Shown here: positions 63,717 through 64,000 of the stretch, piece by piece
How the letters are laid out: each line of letters begins with the position of its first letter
How positions within the stretch are numbered: the first letter of the stretch is position 1
DNA from: Setaria digitata
Lineage: Eukaryota; Nematoda; Chromadorea; Rhabditida; Setariidae
Length of the DNA stretch: 64,000 bases
Assembly (NCBI GenBank): GCA_003640385.1
Contig: RCAB01000150.1
Span: 1 to 64,000 of the forward strand
Direction of reading: 5' to 3'
Program-made: the position numbers and the translations under genes
Notes under the pieces: model-generated
The model's input: the letters and a program-made list of their open reading frames with translations, nothing else
The model's database searches: none
What the model was told of the DNA's origin: nothing

Positions 63717-64000
63717 CTGAAAAAATCTTAAAACAAATCCATGAAAGATCTAAAATCAGTGGCAAAGTAACAGAATAACCGAATTATAAATTCTTATGCA
63801 ATAAATCTCTACATTTAATGAGATCCAGTAATTGAAATCTCCTCCAAGTCTATTACTGTAACTTTATGAAAACTAAATGCGATTGGAATCAGGCAAAATA
63901 GAGTTTATGAGTATGCCGATGAAATATCAACCGGTAGAGAGAAATAGTAATCCCGAAAACGTAATCAATAAATAAAAAAAATAGTCAGACAGTTAATAAT

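Noticed and set aside
1..64000. tRNA, rRNA, CRISPR array, operon or transposase
   Set aside because: I looked for cloverleaf-type conserved blocks, rRNA-like GC-rich segments, spaced identical direct repeats with unique spacers, and transposase or reverse-transcriptase motifs, and saw none. A tRNAscan or Infernal run would be needed to exclude small RNAs.

Overview
The window is a strongly AT-rich, gene-sparse nuclear scaffold from a nematode. Three things point there. There is a serpentine receptor of the nematode Srsx/Srx type. There is a nematode-style Cys-loop anion channel. Several first exons begin just after a TTTCAG/TTTTAG site, as expected for spliced-leader addition. The AT content, the very frequent A/T homopolymers and the intron sizes would suit a parasitic clade III (spirurid or filarial) species, but that is inference. 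All genes are split by GT-AG introns, so I rebuilt them exon by exon and used splice phase as the main check.

Layout. 1-6.5 kb: no gene, two degenerate repeat arrays. 6.58-12.05 kb (+): an 11-exon Cys-loop ligand-gated channel of 441 aa. About 12.66-12.81 kb (+): an orphan exon-like segment with weak PC4-like character. 12.8-16.6 kb: no gene, with a DR-1 nuclear-receptor-type site and a large AT palindrome. 16.6-19.4 kb (-): a 6-exon chemoreceptor-like GPCR of 335 aa. 22.26-23.82 kb (+): a basic, unrecognised protein. 23.9-32.3 kb: no gene seen. 32.38-37.08 kb (+): a 9-exon GT10 alpha-1,3-fucosyltransferase of 442 aa, with a decayed or alternative duplicate of its second exon. 37.3-51.7 kb: a long gene-free stretch with several repeat families. 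51.72-60.01 kb (+): a 16-exon SLC6 sodium:neurotransmitter symporter of 619 aa. 62.09-63.72 kb (-): the C-terminal half of the TFIIF alpha subunit (RAP74), running off the right edge. It converges on the SLC6 gene.

The genes are unrelated single-copy loci, not an operon. The channel, the GPCR and the transporter could all act in neurons or sensory cells, but nothing in the sequence shows co-regulation. The most unusual material is non-coding: minisatellites inside introns, one of which appears to be seeded from an exon/intron boundary; a 206-bp unit repeated on both sides of one transporter exon; a 2-kb transporter intron with exon-like segments; an array of ACGTTT-N-AAACGT palindromes; and three single-N scaffold joins, two of them flanked by near-identical copies that look like assembly artefacts.
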